A DNA stretch of 64,000 nucleotides from an uncultured Alphaproteobacteria bacterium (lineage in GTDB: Bacteria > Pseudomonadota > Alphaproteobacteria > HIMB59 > GCA-002718135), in NCBI GenBank assembly GCA_902596365.1, contig CACJTT010000005.1, positions 1-64,000 of the forward strand, read 5' to 3'. Shown one piece after another: positions 18,876 through 26,877 of the stretch. The position numbers and the translations under genes were made by a program. Under the pieces are notes generated by a model. It did not search any database and was not told where the DNA came from. It worked only from the letters and a program-made list of their open reading frames with translations. Position 1 is the first letter of the stretch, and every line of letters begins with the position of its first letter.

Positions 18876-20163
18876 AGTACCTGTAAGTATCATCTTTAAA
18901 AGGTCCTGCCTTACTAACGCCAATATAGTCAGCTTGCTTTTCATTTAACTCAGTTAATTTTGCTCCAACTTTTTTTAAATGTAATAAAGCAACTTTTTCA
19001 TCTAATTTTTTTGGCAAAACATATACTTTATTTTCATAATTCTTGTAATTATGCCAAAGTTCGATTTGTGCAATTACTTGATTAGAAAAAGAAGCACTCA
19101 TTACAAAACTTGGATGTCCTGTAGCATTACCTAAATTAACTAAACGACCTTCAGATAATAATAATATTTTTTTTCCATCAGGGAATTCAACCTCTCTTAC
19201 TTGAGGCTTAATCTCATCTGATTTATAATTTTGTAATGCCTCAGTTTGAATTTCATTATCAAAGTGTCCAATATTACAAACTATCGCTCTATCACGCATC
19301 TTTCTCATATGATCTAGAGTTATTACATCTAGATTTCCTGTGGCAGTAACAAAAATATCACCATAAGAAGCGGCATCATCCATAGTTACAACTTCATATC
19401 CTTCCATAGCTGCCTGCAAAGCATTAATGGGATCAATTTCTGTTACACATACCCTTGCGCCTGCCCCTCTTAAACTTGCTGCAGATCCCTTGCCAACATC
19501 TCCATATCCAGCTACTACAGCAACTTTACCAGCCATCATAACATCAGTTCCTCTTCTAATACCATCAACTAAGCTTTCTTTACATCCATATAAATTATCA
19601 AACTTAGATTTAGTTACTGAATCATTTACATTTATAGCAGGAACTTTTAATAACCCATTTTTTTCCATGTCTTTTAAACGATGAACACCTGTTGTAGTTT
19701 CTTCTGATAAACCTCTAATATCTTTTAAAAGATCAGGAAATTTTTCATGTATTATTTGTGTTGCATCTCCGCCATCATCTAGAATCATATTAGGTTTCCA
19801 ACCATCTGGTCCAGTTAAAGTTTGCTCTATACACCACCAAAACTCTTCATCTGACATTCCTTTCCAAGCAAATACAGGTATATTTTTTGATGCAATAGCA
19901 GCAGCAGCCTGATCTTGAGTGGAGAATATATTGCAAGAACTCCATCTAACAGAAGCACCAAGATGAACTAATGTTTCAATTAATACAGCAGTTTGAATTG
20001 TCATATGCAAACAACCTACAATTCTAGCTCCATCAAGCGGTTTACTATCCCCATATTCTTCTCTTAAAGCCATTAATCCTGGCATTTCTGTTTCAGCAAT
20101 AGCTATCTCTTTTAATCCCCATTCTGCAAGCTCCATATCTTTTACTTTATAATCTTGGCTCAT
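18874..20163 (-). CDS. ahcY: S-adenosylhomocysteine hydrolase
   Basis: Splits SAH to homocysteine and adenosine with bound NAD, removing the inhibitor made by methyltransferases. The 429-residue protein has the NAD-binding [20 protein letters not shown] (about 219-238), DDGGDATQ near residue 131, [12 protein letters not shown] near 50 and the C-terminal PFKDDTYRY. The C-terminal Tyr pair region is complete. It follows chvG by 33 bases and precedes metK by 9. In rhizobia hprK, manX and ptsH lie between chvG and ahcY; they are absent here. Confidence 0.98.
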   Translation of the reverse strand: MSQDYKVKDMELAEWGLKEIAIAETEMPGLMALREEYGDSKPLDGARIVGCLHMTIQTAVLIETLVHLGASVRWSSCNIFSTQDQAAAAIASKNIPVFAWKGMSDEEFWWCIEQTLTGPDGWKPNMILDDGGDATQIIHEKFPDLLKDIRGLSEETTTGVHRLKDMEKNGLLKVPAINVNDSVTKSKFDNLYGCKESLVDGIRRGTDVMMAGKVAVVAGYGDVGKGSAASLRGAGARVCVTEIDPINALQAAMEGYEVVTMDDAASYGDIFVTATGNLDVITLDHMRKMRDRAIVCNIGHFDNEIQTEALQNYKSDEIKPQVREVEFPDGKKILLLSEGRLVNLGNATGHPSFVMSASFSNQVIAQIELWHNYKNYENKVYVLPKKLDEKVALLHLKKVGAKLTELNEKQADYIGVSKAGPFKDDTYRY

Positions 20164-20196
20164 TTTTTGTCCCTATTTCTAATGTATAATTTAAAA

Positions 20197-21900
20197 TTAA
20201 TTAAGTTCTGCAGAATGTCTTATAGGTAAAGTTATCAAAAAACAAGCACCTGAATACTCAATTTTATTAGATTTATTTAAAGAAATTTTACCATTCATGT
20301 GTCTTATAATTTCTCTAGCTATAGACAGGCCAAGACCAGAATGATTTTTTATATTTTCTTGCCTATCACTATAAAATCTATCAAATATTTTTTCTGAATC
20401 ATTTAAATCTATACCTTTGCCTTGATCATAAAATCTCAAAGAAATTGTTTTTTCATCAATCTTATCTAATTCTATTAAAATTTTAGATTTTTTAGGTGAT
20501 AATGAAATACTATTTTCAATTAAGTTAATAAAAACCTGAATTAATTTATTTTTATTTCCAAGCACCTGTATATTTTCATCATTTTTTTTTAAAAATATTT
20601 CAATTTGTTTTGAATTATTTGCAAACATACTTGGAATTTCATCAAAAAATTTATTTAGATCAATAAATTGATTTTTTTCTAATTCAATTTCAGCCTTAAG
20701 ACGCGTAAACTTAGATATATCTGTTATTAATTGGTTAATTCTTTTTAAATCATTAAGAACATTTTTCATTAATAATTCCTTATCTTTTTTTGTTATTGAA
20801 TCTTTATAAATAAGCTCAATCGCAGACTGAAGGCTAGTTAGTGGATTTTTTAATTCATGTGATACATCAGCACTAAATTTTTCTAATTCTTCAATTTGTG
20901 ATTTAAGTCCAGCAGACATATTTTGAATCTCATTTGATAAAATGCCGATTTCATCTTTTCTATTTGGATAAATTATTTTATCTTCGCTAAATCTTTCTCT
21001 TTCTAAAATTGTTAATTTTGATAATTTTTTAATAGGTCTTATCAAGCTTTGTGAAAAAATAAGTGACATAAAAATCATAATAATGACAAATAAAATAAAA
21101 AAGCTTAGTATATTAAGGGAGATATATCCTAAATTTGTTGACTGAGAGGAAATTGGATATTTTAAAATTATAACACCATAAACTTTATTGTTACTAAGAA
21201 TAGGTGCTGTGAAATATTGGTATATGTTGCCATACCTATCTTGAATTAAATATTCTTTTAAAGTCTGATCCTTAATATTTTCTGAAACATAAAATATCTC
21301 TGATTTTTCTTTAGTAATTAAGTCTCCAAGTTCACTTTTAACTAAATAATCATAATAGGTTGAGAATAAGTTAAGGTATTTTTGGCTAAAATTATCAATA
21401 AAATTAAGATTATTTTTCTCTAAATCTACTCCTGCTAAATCAGCTTCTTGTACACTTGATAAATCATATAAATCTAGAGTGTCAACTAATCTGATCCAAT
21501 CCTCATTGTAAACTTTTATTATAAAGTCAGAATTTAAATAATTATTAAGTATATATTCTTGTGTGATTTTAGGCTCAAGAACTGGATCAGATAATTCAAA
21601 ATTATTTTCATTGTTACAAGTATCAAAATTTTCAACTGTACAATTATCATTAAAAAGAGGAACCCTAATTATAGAGTTTCTTTCAAGAAAGGACTGAATA
21701 CCTTTTAAGTGTTGATTTGCATTAACTCTTTTTTTTAAAATTCCATCATCGTTTTTAATTAAAAAAAAATTAAAAAAAATTAAAAAAACAAACCCTATAA
21801 AAGTTATCAAAAAATTTATAGCTAAAATTTGTACGGATAGAGGTAAATTATATAAAGCTAATTTATTAATTTTATTCACGCCATGAATAACCTGAGCCAT
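20197..21900 (-). CDS. chvG: Sensor histidine kinase ChvG
   Basis: Membrane sensor of the ChvG/ChvI system, which in rhizobia and relatives responds to acid and envelope stress and to the periplasmic inhibitor ExoR. Counting from this start there are two transmembrane helices (about 17-48 and 260-283) flanking a long periplasmic domain. A HAMP linker follows, then the H-box FSADVSHELKNPL with phospho-acceptor His about 348, the N-box and the ATP lid GLGLSIAREIIRHMNG. An in-frame TTG at 21933 is open but unlikely. The ATG at 21900 or the GTG at 21879, which overlaps chvI by only eight bases, are both possible starts. exoR is not in the window. Confidence 0.85.
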   Translation of the reverse strand: MAQVIHGVNKINKLALYNLPLSVQILAINFLITFIGFVFLIFFNFFLIKNDDGILKKRVNANQHLKGIQSFLERNSIIRVPLFNDNCTVENFDTCNNENNFELSDPVLEPKITQEYILNNYLNSDFIIKVYNEDWIRLVDTLDLYDLSSVQEADLAGVDLEKNNLNFIDNFSQKYLNLFSTYYDYLVKSELGDLITKEKSEIFYVSENIKDQTLKEYLIQDRYGNIYQYFTAPILSNNKVYGVIILKYPISSQSTNLGYISLNILSFFILFVIIMIFMSLIFSQSLIRPIKKLSKLTILERERFSEDKIIYPNRKDEIGILSNEIQNMSAGLKSQIEELEKFSADVSHELKNPLTSLQSAIELIYKDSITKKDKELLMKNVLNDLKRINQLITDISKFTRLKAEIELEKNQFIDLNKFFDEIPSMFANNSKQIEIFLKKNDENIQVLGNKNKLIQVFINLIENSISLSPKKSKILIELDKIDEKTISLRFYDQGKGIDLNDSEKIFDRFYSDRQENIKNHSGLGLSIAREIIRHMNGKISLNKSNKIEYSGACFLITLPIRHSAELN

Positions 21901-22585
21901 ACCTTGTACGAATTTGATCAAAATCTTTGTCAAATGATTTAAATTTTTTTCTTAATCTTTTAATATGGCTATCAATTGTTCTGTCATCAACATAGATGCT
22001 GTCACCATACATGGCATCCATTAATTGGTTTCTATCTTTTACAACACCTGGATATTTTGCTAGCGATTTGATTAAATTAAATTCAGCTACTGTAAGTTCA
22101 ATTACTTCATTTTTCCAAAAACATAACTGTTTTAAGTCATCTAATTCAAGATCACCTTTTTTGAAGATATAGTTTGACTTATCTTCATTTTGAGTTTGTG
22201 TTTTTCTATTTTCATATATCCTTAAAACTGTTCTGATTCTTTCGTTGAGAAGTTTTTGTGAAAATGGTTTGGTTATATAATCTGCGGCACCCATTCTTAA
22301 TCCAATAATTTCATCTTGTTCTTGATCTTTTGAAGTTAAAAATATGACTGGCATTTTTTTTAATGTTTCAGACTTGCTTGATCTAACTTTGGACAATAGT
22401 TCATTACCGTCCATCTTTGGCATTTTTATATCAAACAAACCTAAATCGTAATGTTTAGTCTCAAGAGCTTTTAAAGCTTCTAATCCATTGTTGAATACAT
22501 CAACTTTAAAACCCTCAGACTCTAGAGCTATAGAAACAGAAGTCCGAATCGAGTTTTCATCATCAACAAGAGCTATTGTGGTCAT
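21872..22585 (-). CDS. chvI: Response regulator ChvI (OmpR family)
   Basis: DNA-binding partner of ChvG. The 237-residue protein has a receiver domain with the acidic pocket VDDEN (about 7-11), the phospho-acceptor Asp in LFDIKMPKMDG near residue 54, conserved Thr in FLTSKD and Lys in ITKPFS. The winged-helix domain carries VAEFNLIKSLAKYPG and DDRTIDSHIKRLRKK (about 202-216). The ATG at 22585 is not preceded by a clear Shine-Dalgarno sequence. It diverges from nrdA across a 292-base region. chvI and chvG overlap and are co-expressed. Confidence 0.9.
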   Translation of the reverse strand: MTTIALVDDENSIRTSVSIALESEGFKVDVFNNGLEALKALETKHYDLGLFDIKMPKMDGNELLSKVRSSKSETLKKMPVIFLTSKDQEQDEIIGLRMGAADYITKPFSQKLLNERIRTVLRIYENRKTQTQNEDKSNYIFKKGDLELDDLKQLCFWKNEVIELTVAEFNLIKSLAKYPGVVKDRNQLMDAMYGDSIYVDDRTIDSHIKRLRKKFKSFDKDFDQIRTRYGSGYSWRE

Positions 22586-22741
22586 AGGCTAGTTTAGTTA
22601 CATTTTATGGCAAATTTAAGTTATAATTTTAGAAAAAACTTATATCAAAATATAATAAAGTGTGATTTAGGTTAATAACTAAATACATTAATTTCAATTA
22701 CTTGTTTGAATAAATTTATTTTCCCTTAAATATAAAGTTTG

Positions 22742-22772
22742 ACATGAACAATAAATATATTAATGTTCATGT
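22742..22772. repeat. 9-bp perfect inverted repeat in the chvI/nrdA intergenic region
   Basis: ACATGAACA at 22742-22750 and TGTTCATGT at 22764-22772 are exact reverse complements separated by 13 AT-only bases. Arms with three G/C positions each are unusual by chance in sequence this AT-rich. The 22-base spacing between arm centres would place them two helical turns apart on one DNA face, as for a dimeric regulator. The right arm overlaps the LexA-like direct repeat. It lies between the divergent chvI and nrdA genes and could serve either. The regulator is unknown. Confidence 0.6.
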
Positions 22773-22779
22773 TTTGTTC
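22765..22779 (+). promoter_or_regulatory. LexA-type SOS box candidate (GTTC-N7-GTTC)
   Basis: GTTC at 22765-22768 and GTTC at 22776-22779 with exactly seven bases between match the direct-repeat operator known for alphaproteobacterial LexA. It lies about 100 bases before the nrdA ATG and upstream of the NrdR boxes. With this base composition such a pattern is expected about once per window by chance over both strands, so its location in the one large regulatory gap is what makes it credible. LexA is not encoded in the window. Confidence 0.5.
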
Positions 22780-22791
22780 TTATTGCGATAT

Positions 22792-22807
22792 TGCCCAAAT
22801 ATTGTAT
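22792..22807 (+). promoter_or_regulatory. NrdR box 1 (degenerate), upstream of nrdA
   Basis: Sixteen bases that keep the core of the NrdR consensus (conserved C at position 4, A at 6, ATATT at 8-12, G at 13) but miss at the 5' edge. Its centre is 31 bp from the centre of box 2, the three-turn spacing known for paired NrdR sites. Paired position, not its own score, is the main evidence. Confidence 0.6.
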
Positions 22808-22836
22808 TGTCATTTCACGGCGACACTACATATTGT
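22807..22836 (+). promoter_or_regulatory. Putative nrdA promoter
   Basis: A -35 TTGTCA (22807-22812), 18-bp spacer and -10 TATTGT (22831-22836) give a reasonable sigma-70 promoter with a start point near 22843, about 35 bases before the nrdA ATG. NrdR box 2 covers the -10 and box 1 abuts the -35, the layout expected for repression by NrdR when dNTP pools are full. Confidence 0.5.
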
Positions 22837-22838
22837 GT
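22823..22838 (+). promoter_or_regulatory. NrdR box 2, upstream of nrdA
   Basis: ACACTACATATTGTGT agrees with the NrdR consensus acaCwAtATaTwGwgt at 15 of 16 positions (only position 7 differs). It overlaps the -10 of the proposed nrdA promoter and is 40 bases before the ATG. NrdR itself is not in the window, but a site this close to consensus strongly implies the genome encodes it. Confidence 0.8.
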
Positions 22839-22877
22839 TTTTCGACAGTAAAATTTTTAAAAATGGATAAATTATAA

Positions 22878-25634
22878 ATGGCAGACAACTCACAGGTATC
22901 ACAAAATAAAGAAACAGATAGAAGCATTAATTTATTAAGTCTCAATGTCGTGAGAAGAGACGGTTCTATTAGTTCTTTTAAATCAGATAAAATATCAGAA
23001 GCTATCAAAAAAGCTTTCTTGGCTCAAACTAAAATTAGAAACAATAAAAATAAGGAAAAAGAACAAGAAGATAGTATTCATAAAACTGTTGAAGAATTAA
23101 CACATAAAGTTGTCTCAGCTCTTACTAGAAGGATAGCTGAAGGTGATATGATTCATATAGAGGATATTCAAGATCAAGTTGAGTTGGCATTGATGAGGGA
23201 CGAGCATCATAAAGTTGCAAGAGCTTATGTATTATATAGAGAACAAAGGGCTGCTTCTAGGTATCATACAAAAAAACTTAAAGAACAGGTTGGTGCAAAA
23301 GCATCTTCTATGGCAGTGACAAAAAGAAATGGTGAAAAAGAACCTATATCACTCGATAAAATTACAAATAGAGTTTCAGTTTTATCAACAGGACTAAATA
23401 TAGACCCAATTGTAGTAGTACAAAAAGCAGTTCCAGGCCTTTACAATGAAATTACTTCTGCAGAAATTGACATATATTTAGCGGAAACAGCGGCCTCTCT
23501 TACTGTTGAGCATCCTGATTACTCATATCTTGCAGCAAGAATTAAAGCAAACTCACTCCACACAGATACACCTGGATTTATTATTGCTACAAAAAATCTT
23601 TTCGATGATGGCCTGCTTAGAGAGGATTATTACAATAAAGTTATGGCAAGTGCAGAAGATATCGAATCAATAATTGATTATGATAGGGATTATAATTTTG
23701 ATTATTTTGCTTTTACAACTTTAACAAGAGCCTATCTTTTGAAATTTCAAAACAAAACTATTGAACGTCCCCAGGATTTATGGATGAGAGTGGCACTTAC
23801 TGTCTCAGGTGATAAATTCAATTTTGAGAAGGTTAAGGAGACTTATGATAGTCTTTCTAATGGATATTATACGCATGCAACCCCAACTTTATTCAACAGT
23901 GGCCTTAAAATGCAACAATTGTCTTCTTGTTTTTTAATTAGTATGGAAGATGATTCTATTGAAGGAATATTTAACACAATTAAAGACTGTGCTCTGATCT
24001 CTAAAACCGCAGGTGGAATTGGAATGCACGCACATAACATAAGAGGAAGTGGTAGTAGAATAAAATCTACTAATGGTAAATCAAACGGGCTAATTCCGTT
24101 CTTAAAAATATTTAATGAAACAGCAAAATCAGTTGACCAAGGTGGGGGTAAAAGAAAAGGTTCTTTTGCTGTTTATCTTGAGCCTTGGCATGCTGATATA
24201 GAACAGTTTTTAGAACTAAGAAAAAACACTGGGGCTGAAGAATTTAGAGCAAGAGATTTATTTTACGCGCTTTGGATTCCTGATTTGTTTATGAAAAGAG
24301 TTGAAGAAGATGGAGATTGGACGCTAATGAGTGAACATGAATGTCCAGGCCTGTCTGACAATTATGGTGATGATTTCGTAAGTTTGTATGAAAAATATGA
24401 AAAAGAAATACCAAATTTAGAAAAAATTAAGGCTAGAGAATTAATGTCAAAAATTATTGAAGCTCAAATTGAAACTGGACAACCATATATGCTTTATAAA
24501 GACTCCATTAATAATAAATCAAATCAAAAAAATATAGGTGTAATTAAATCTTCAAATTTGTGTGCAGAAATAGTTGAATACTCTGATAAATCAGAAACAT
24601 CAGTATGTAATCTAGCATCAATTGCATTACCTAAATTTATTAAAAGATCAAAAAACAAAAAAAATAAGGAGTACGACTTTAAAGCCCTTTATAAAACTTC
24701 AAAGTTAGCTACTAAAAACTTGGATGAAGTTATAGATATAAACTTTTATCCAACTGAAAAAACTGAAACATCAAATAATAAACATAGGCCAATCGGTCTT
24801 GGTATACAAGGTCTGGCAGATGTGTTTTTTGAACTTGAAATTGCTTATGACAGTGAAGAAGCTAAAAAAATCAATAAACTAATATTTGAAACAATTTATT
24901 TTGGTGCACTTGAGGCTTCCCATGAGCTTGCAAAAGAAAAAGGTGCGTATTCTACGTTTGAAGGATCTCCATTATCTGAAGGCAAATTTCAATTTGATAT
25001 GTGGAACACAGATCCTTCTGAAATGTGGGATTGGGAAAAATTAAGAGAAAAAATAAAAAAAGATGGAGTTAGAAATTCACTTACGACAGCATGTATGCCA
25101 ACCGCATCTACTGGAATAATTTTAGGTAATACTGAAACATTCCAAATTCAAACTTCTAACATATATAAAAGACAAACTTTATCTGGAGAGTTTTTATTAG
25201 TTAACAGACATCTTGTAAAAGCACTATCCAAGAGAAATCTATGGAATAAAGAAATGAGAGATAAAATTATATTAGAAAATGGATCAGTCCAAAACATTTC
25301 TAACTTTCCAGAAGATCTTAAGCAAACCTATAAAACTGTTTGGGAGACATCACAAAAATCAGTTATTGATATGGCTGCTGATAGAGCACCGTTTATTGAT
25401 CAAACACAATCAATGAATTTATGGTTATCAACACCAACATTTGGAAAAGTTAACTCGATGCATATGTATGCATGGAAAAAAGGTCTAAAGACAGGAATGT
25501 ATTACCTTAGGAGTAGATCAGCTGTTGATGCGGTAAAAGTGACCGTATCTTCAGAAAAAGTAGCAAAAGAGGAGTTTGTTAAATCACAAATAAATAATAA
25601 CGAGCCAGAAGACTGCCTAACATGCAGTGCATAA
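22878..25634 (+). CDS. nrdA: Ribonucleotide reductase large subunit NrdA (eukaryote-like, two ATP-cone regions)
   Basis: Catalytic subunit of aerobic class I RNR, reducing ribonucleotides to deoxyribonucleotides. The 918-residue protein has an N-terminal ATP-cone (about 22-115), then a second, normal-position ATP-cone-like region (about 150-240) beginning MAVTKRNGEKEPI. The core follows with SSCFLI (active-site Cys), NLCAEIVE with CNLAS (redox Cys), DQGGGKRKGSFAVYLEPWH, PTASTG and the C-terminal CLTC pair. The core resembles eukaryotic RRM1 more than E. coli NrdA. The ATG at 22878 directly follows the stop of a four-codon mini-ORF. It is in one operon with nrdB and a glutaredoxin gene, behind NrdR boxes. 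Confidence 0.97.
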   Translation: MADNSQVSQNKETDRSINLLSLNVVRRDGSISSFKSDKISEAIKKAFLAQTKIRNNKNKEKEQEDSIHKTVEELTHKVVSALTRRIAEGDMIHIEDIQDQVELALMRDEHHKVARAYVLYREQRAASRYHTKKLKEQVGAKASSMAVTKRNGEKEPISLDKITNRVSVLSTGLNIDPIVVVQKAVPGLYNEITSAEIDIYLAETAASLTVEHPDYSYLAARIKANSLHTDTPGFIIATKNLFDDGLLREDYYNKVMASAEDIESIIDYDRDYNFDYFAFTTLTRAYLLKFQNKTIERPQDLWMRVALTVSGDKFNFEKVKETYDSLSNGYYTHATPTLFNSGLKMQQLSSCFLISMEDDSIEGIFNTIKDCALISKTAGGIGMHAHNIRGSGSRIKSTNGKSNGLIPFLKIFNETAKSVDQGGGKRKGSFAVYLEPWHADIEQFLELRKNTGAEEFRARDLFYALWIPDLFMKRVEEDGDWTLMSEHECPGLSDNYGDDFVSLYEKYEKEIPNLEKIKARELMSKIIEAQIETGQPYMLYKDSINNKSNQKNIGVIKSSNLCAEIVEYSDKSETSVCNLASIALPKFIKRSKNKKNKEYDFKALYKTSKLATKNLDEVIDINFYPTEKTETSNNKHRPIGLGIQGLADVFFELEIAYDSEEAKKINKLIFETIYFGALEASHELAKEKGAYSTFEGSPLSEGKFQFDMWNTDPSEMWDWEKLREKIKKDGVRNSLTTACMPTASTGIILGNTETFQIQTSNIYKRQTLSGEFLLVNRHLVKALSKRNLWNKEMRDKIILENGSVQNISNFPEDLKQTYKTVWETSQKSVIDMAADRAPFIDQTQSMNLWLSTPTFGKVNSMHMYAWKKGLKTGMYYLRSRSAVDAVKVTVSSEKVAKEEFVKSQINNNEPEDCLTCSA

Positions 25635-25647
25635 AGGAGTATAAATA

Positions 25648-26637
25648 ATGATATCAAAAGGCGTCAAATCAATCTTTCCAATCAAACACCAAGATATTTG
25701 GGACAAATATAAACTTCATATACAAGCATTTTGGACGCCTGAAGAAGTTTCACTGCACGACGACTTAAGAGACCTTGAGACTTTAAATGATGGTGAGAAA
25801 CACTTTATTAAACATGTATTGGCTTATTTTGCAAATTCAGAAGCAATGATAAATGAAAATCTAGCAAGTAGATTTTATAAAGAAATATTAATCCCTGAAG
25901 CAAGATGTTTTATTTCTATGCAAATGCTTAACGAATCTATTCATGCTGAAATGTATGGTTTACAAATTGAAGCCTATGTTAAAGATCAAAATGAAAAAGA
26001 TCTTCTTTTTGATGCAATCCAAAATGTACCATGTATAAATCATAAGGCTCAATGGGTATCTAAGTGGCTTAATGGAAGCCAAAATTTATTAACAAGACTT
26101 ATTGGTTTTGGTCTTGTTGAAGGCTTATTTTTTGCAGGTTCATTTTGTGCAATTTATTATTTTAGAAAAAGAGGGCTTTTACCTGGCTTAGCTCTATCAA
26201 ACGATTGGATAGCAAGAGATGAAGGTATGCATTTTAGTTTTTCAGCATTAATGTTTAAAACGCTTAGAGATAAGTTTAATAATAATACTCTAACAGATTC
26301 AGATATTTCTGACTTATCATTAATCCCAAATGATGTTCCACAATCTCAATTTGAGGAAATTGTTAGGGAAGCTGTTTCATTTGAAAAAGAATTCGTTAGA
26401 GATGCACTTCCTGTCGACTTGATTGGTATGAATCAGGATCTAATGTGTCAATACATTGAAGCTGTTGCTGATAGAATTGCAGACTTATTTGAATTTGAAA
26501 GGGTATTTAATACTGAAAATCCTTTTGATTTTATGAGAGCTTTAGATGTTCAAAATGTAACAAACTTCTTTGAAAAAAGAGTGTCTGAATACCAAAGACC
26601 AACTGATAGAGCTCTTAGCTTTGATGACGCTTTTTAA
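25648..26637 (+). CDS. nrdB: Ribonucleotide reductase small subunit NrdB (eukaryote-like, Glu at first ligand position)
   Basis: Radical-generating, dimetal ferritin-like subunit of class I RNR. Aligning the 329 residues by eye with mouse R2 gives ligands Glu65, Glu96, His99, with Glu159, Glu193 and His196 in the second half (VEGLFF; RDEGMHF). The radical tyrosine is Tyr103 in HAEMYGLQ. The first ligand, Asp in mouse and E. coli, is Glu here (NSEAMINENL), as in class Ic chlamydial R2, yet Tyr is kept. A good Shine-Dalgarno AAAGGAG precedes the ATG. The grx gene starts on the next base after the stop. Confidence 0.96.
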   Translation: MISKGVKSIFPIKHQDIWDKYKLHIQAFWTPEEVSLHDDLRDLETLNDGEKHFIKHVLAYFANSEAMINENLASRFYKEILIPEARCFISMQMLNESIHAEMYGLQIEAYVKDQNEKDLLFDAIQNVPCINHKAQWVSKWLNGSQNLLTRLIGFGLVEGLFFAGSFCAIYYFRKRGLLPGLALSNDWIARDEGMHFSFSALMFKTLRDKFNNNTLTDSDISDLSLIPNDVPQSQFEEIVREAVSFEKEFVRDALPVDLIGMNQDLMCQYIEAVADRIADLFEFERVFNTENPFDFMRALDVQNVTNFFEKRVSEYQRPTDRALSFDDAF

Positions 26638-26877
26638 ATGGAAGTTGAGATATATTCTAAAACTAACTGTGTTTTTTGTGATAAAGCTAAGATGCGCTTA
26701 TCTAAAGAAAATCCAAAAATACATATGTTAGATGAAGATTACACAAGAGAAGATTTTTTCAAAAAATTTCCTAATGCACGAACTTTTCCACAGATAATTA
26801 TAAATGGTGAAAGTATTGGCGGATATCATGAGCTTGAAAAATGGTTATCAATGAATTCATTTAATGAAGATTTTTAA
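26638..26877 (+). CDS. Glutaredoxin (GrxC-like), likely RNR reductant
   Basis: A 79-residue glutaredoxin with the dithiol site CVFC at residues 11-14, cis-Pro in ARTFPQIIING (about 51-61) and the GSH-binding GGYHEL. It starts immediately after the nrdB stop without any gap, so it is the third gene of the nrdAB operon and probably regenerates the NrdA C-terminal cysteines. It converges on polA with a 4-base overlap of the stop codons. Gene symbol is left open because grxA/grxC naming cannot be decided. Confidence 0.92.
   Translation: MEVEIYSKTNCVFCDKAKMRLSKENPKIHMLDEDYTREDFFKKFPNARTFPQIIINGESIGGYHELEKWLSMNSFNEDF

Noticed and set aside
18865-20196. SAM or SAH riboswitch for metK/ahcY
   Set aside because: Gaps of 9 bases (ahcY-metK) and 33 bases (chvG-ahcY) cannot hold a known SAM or SAH aptamer.
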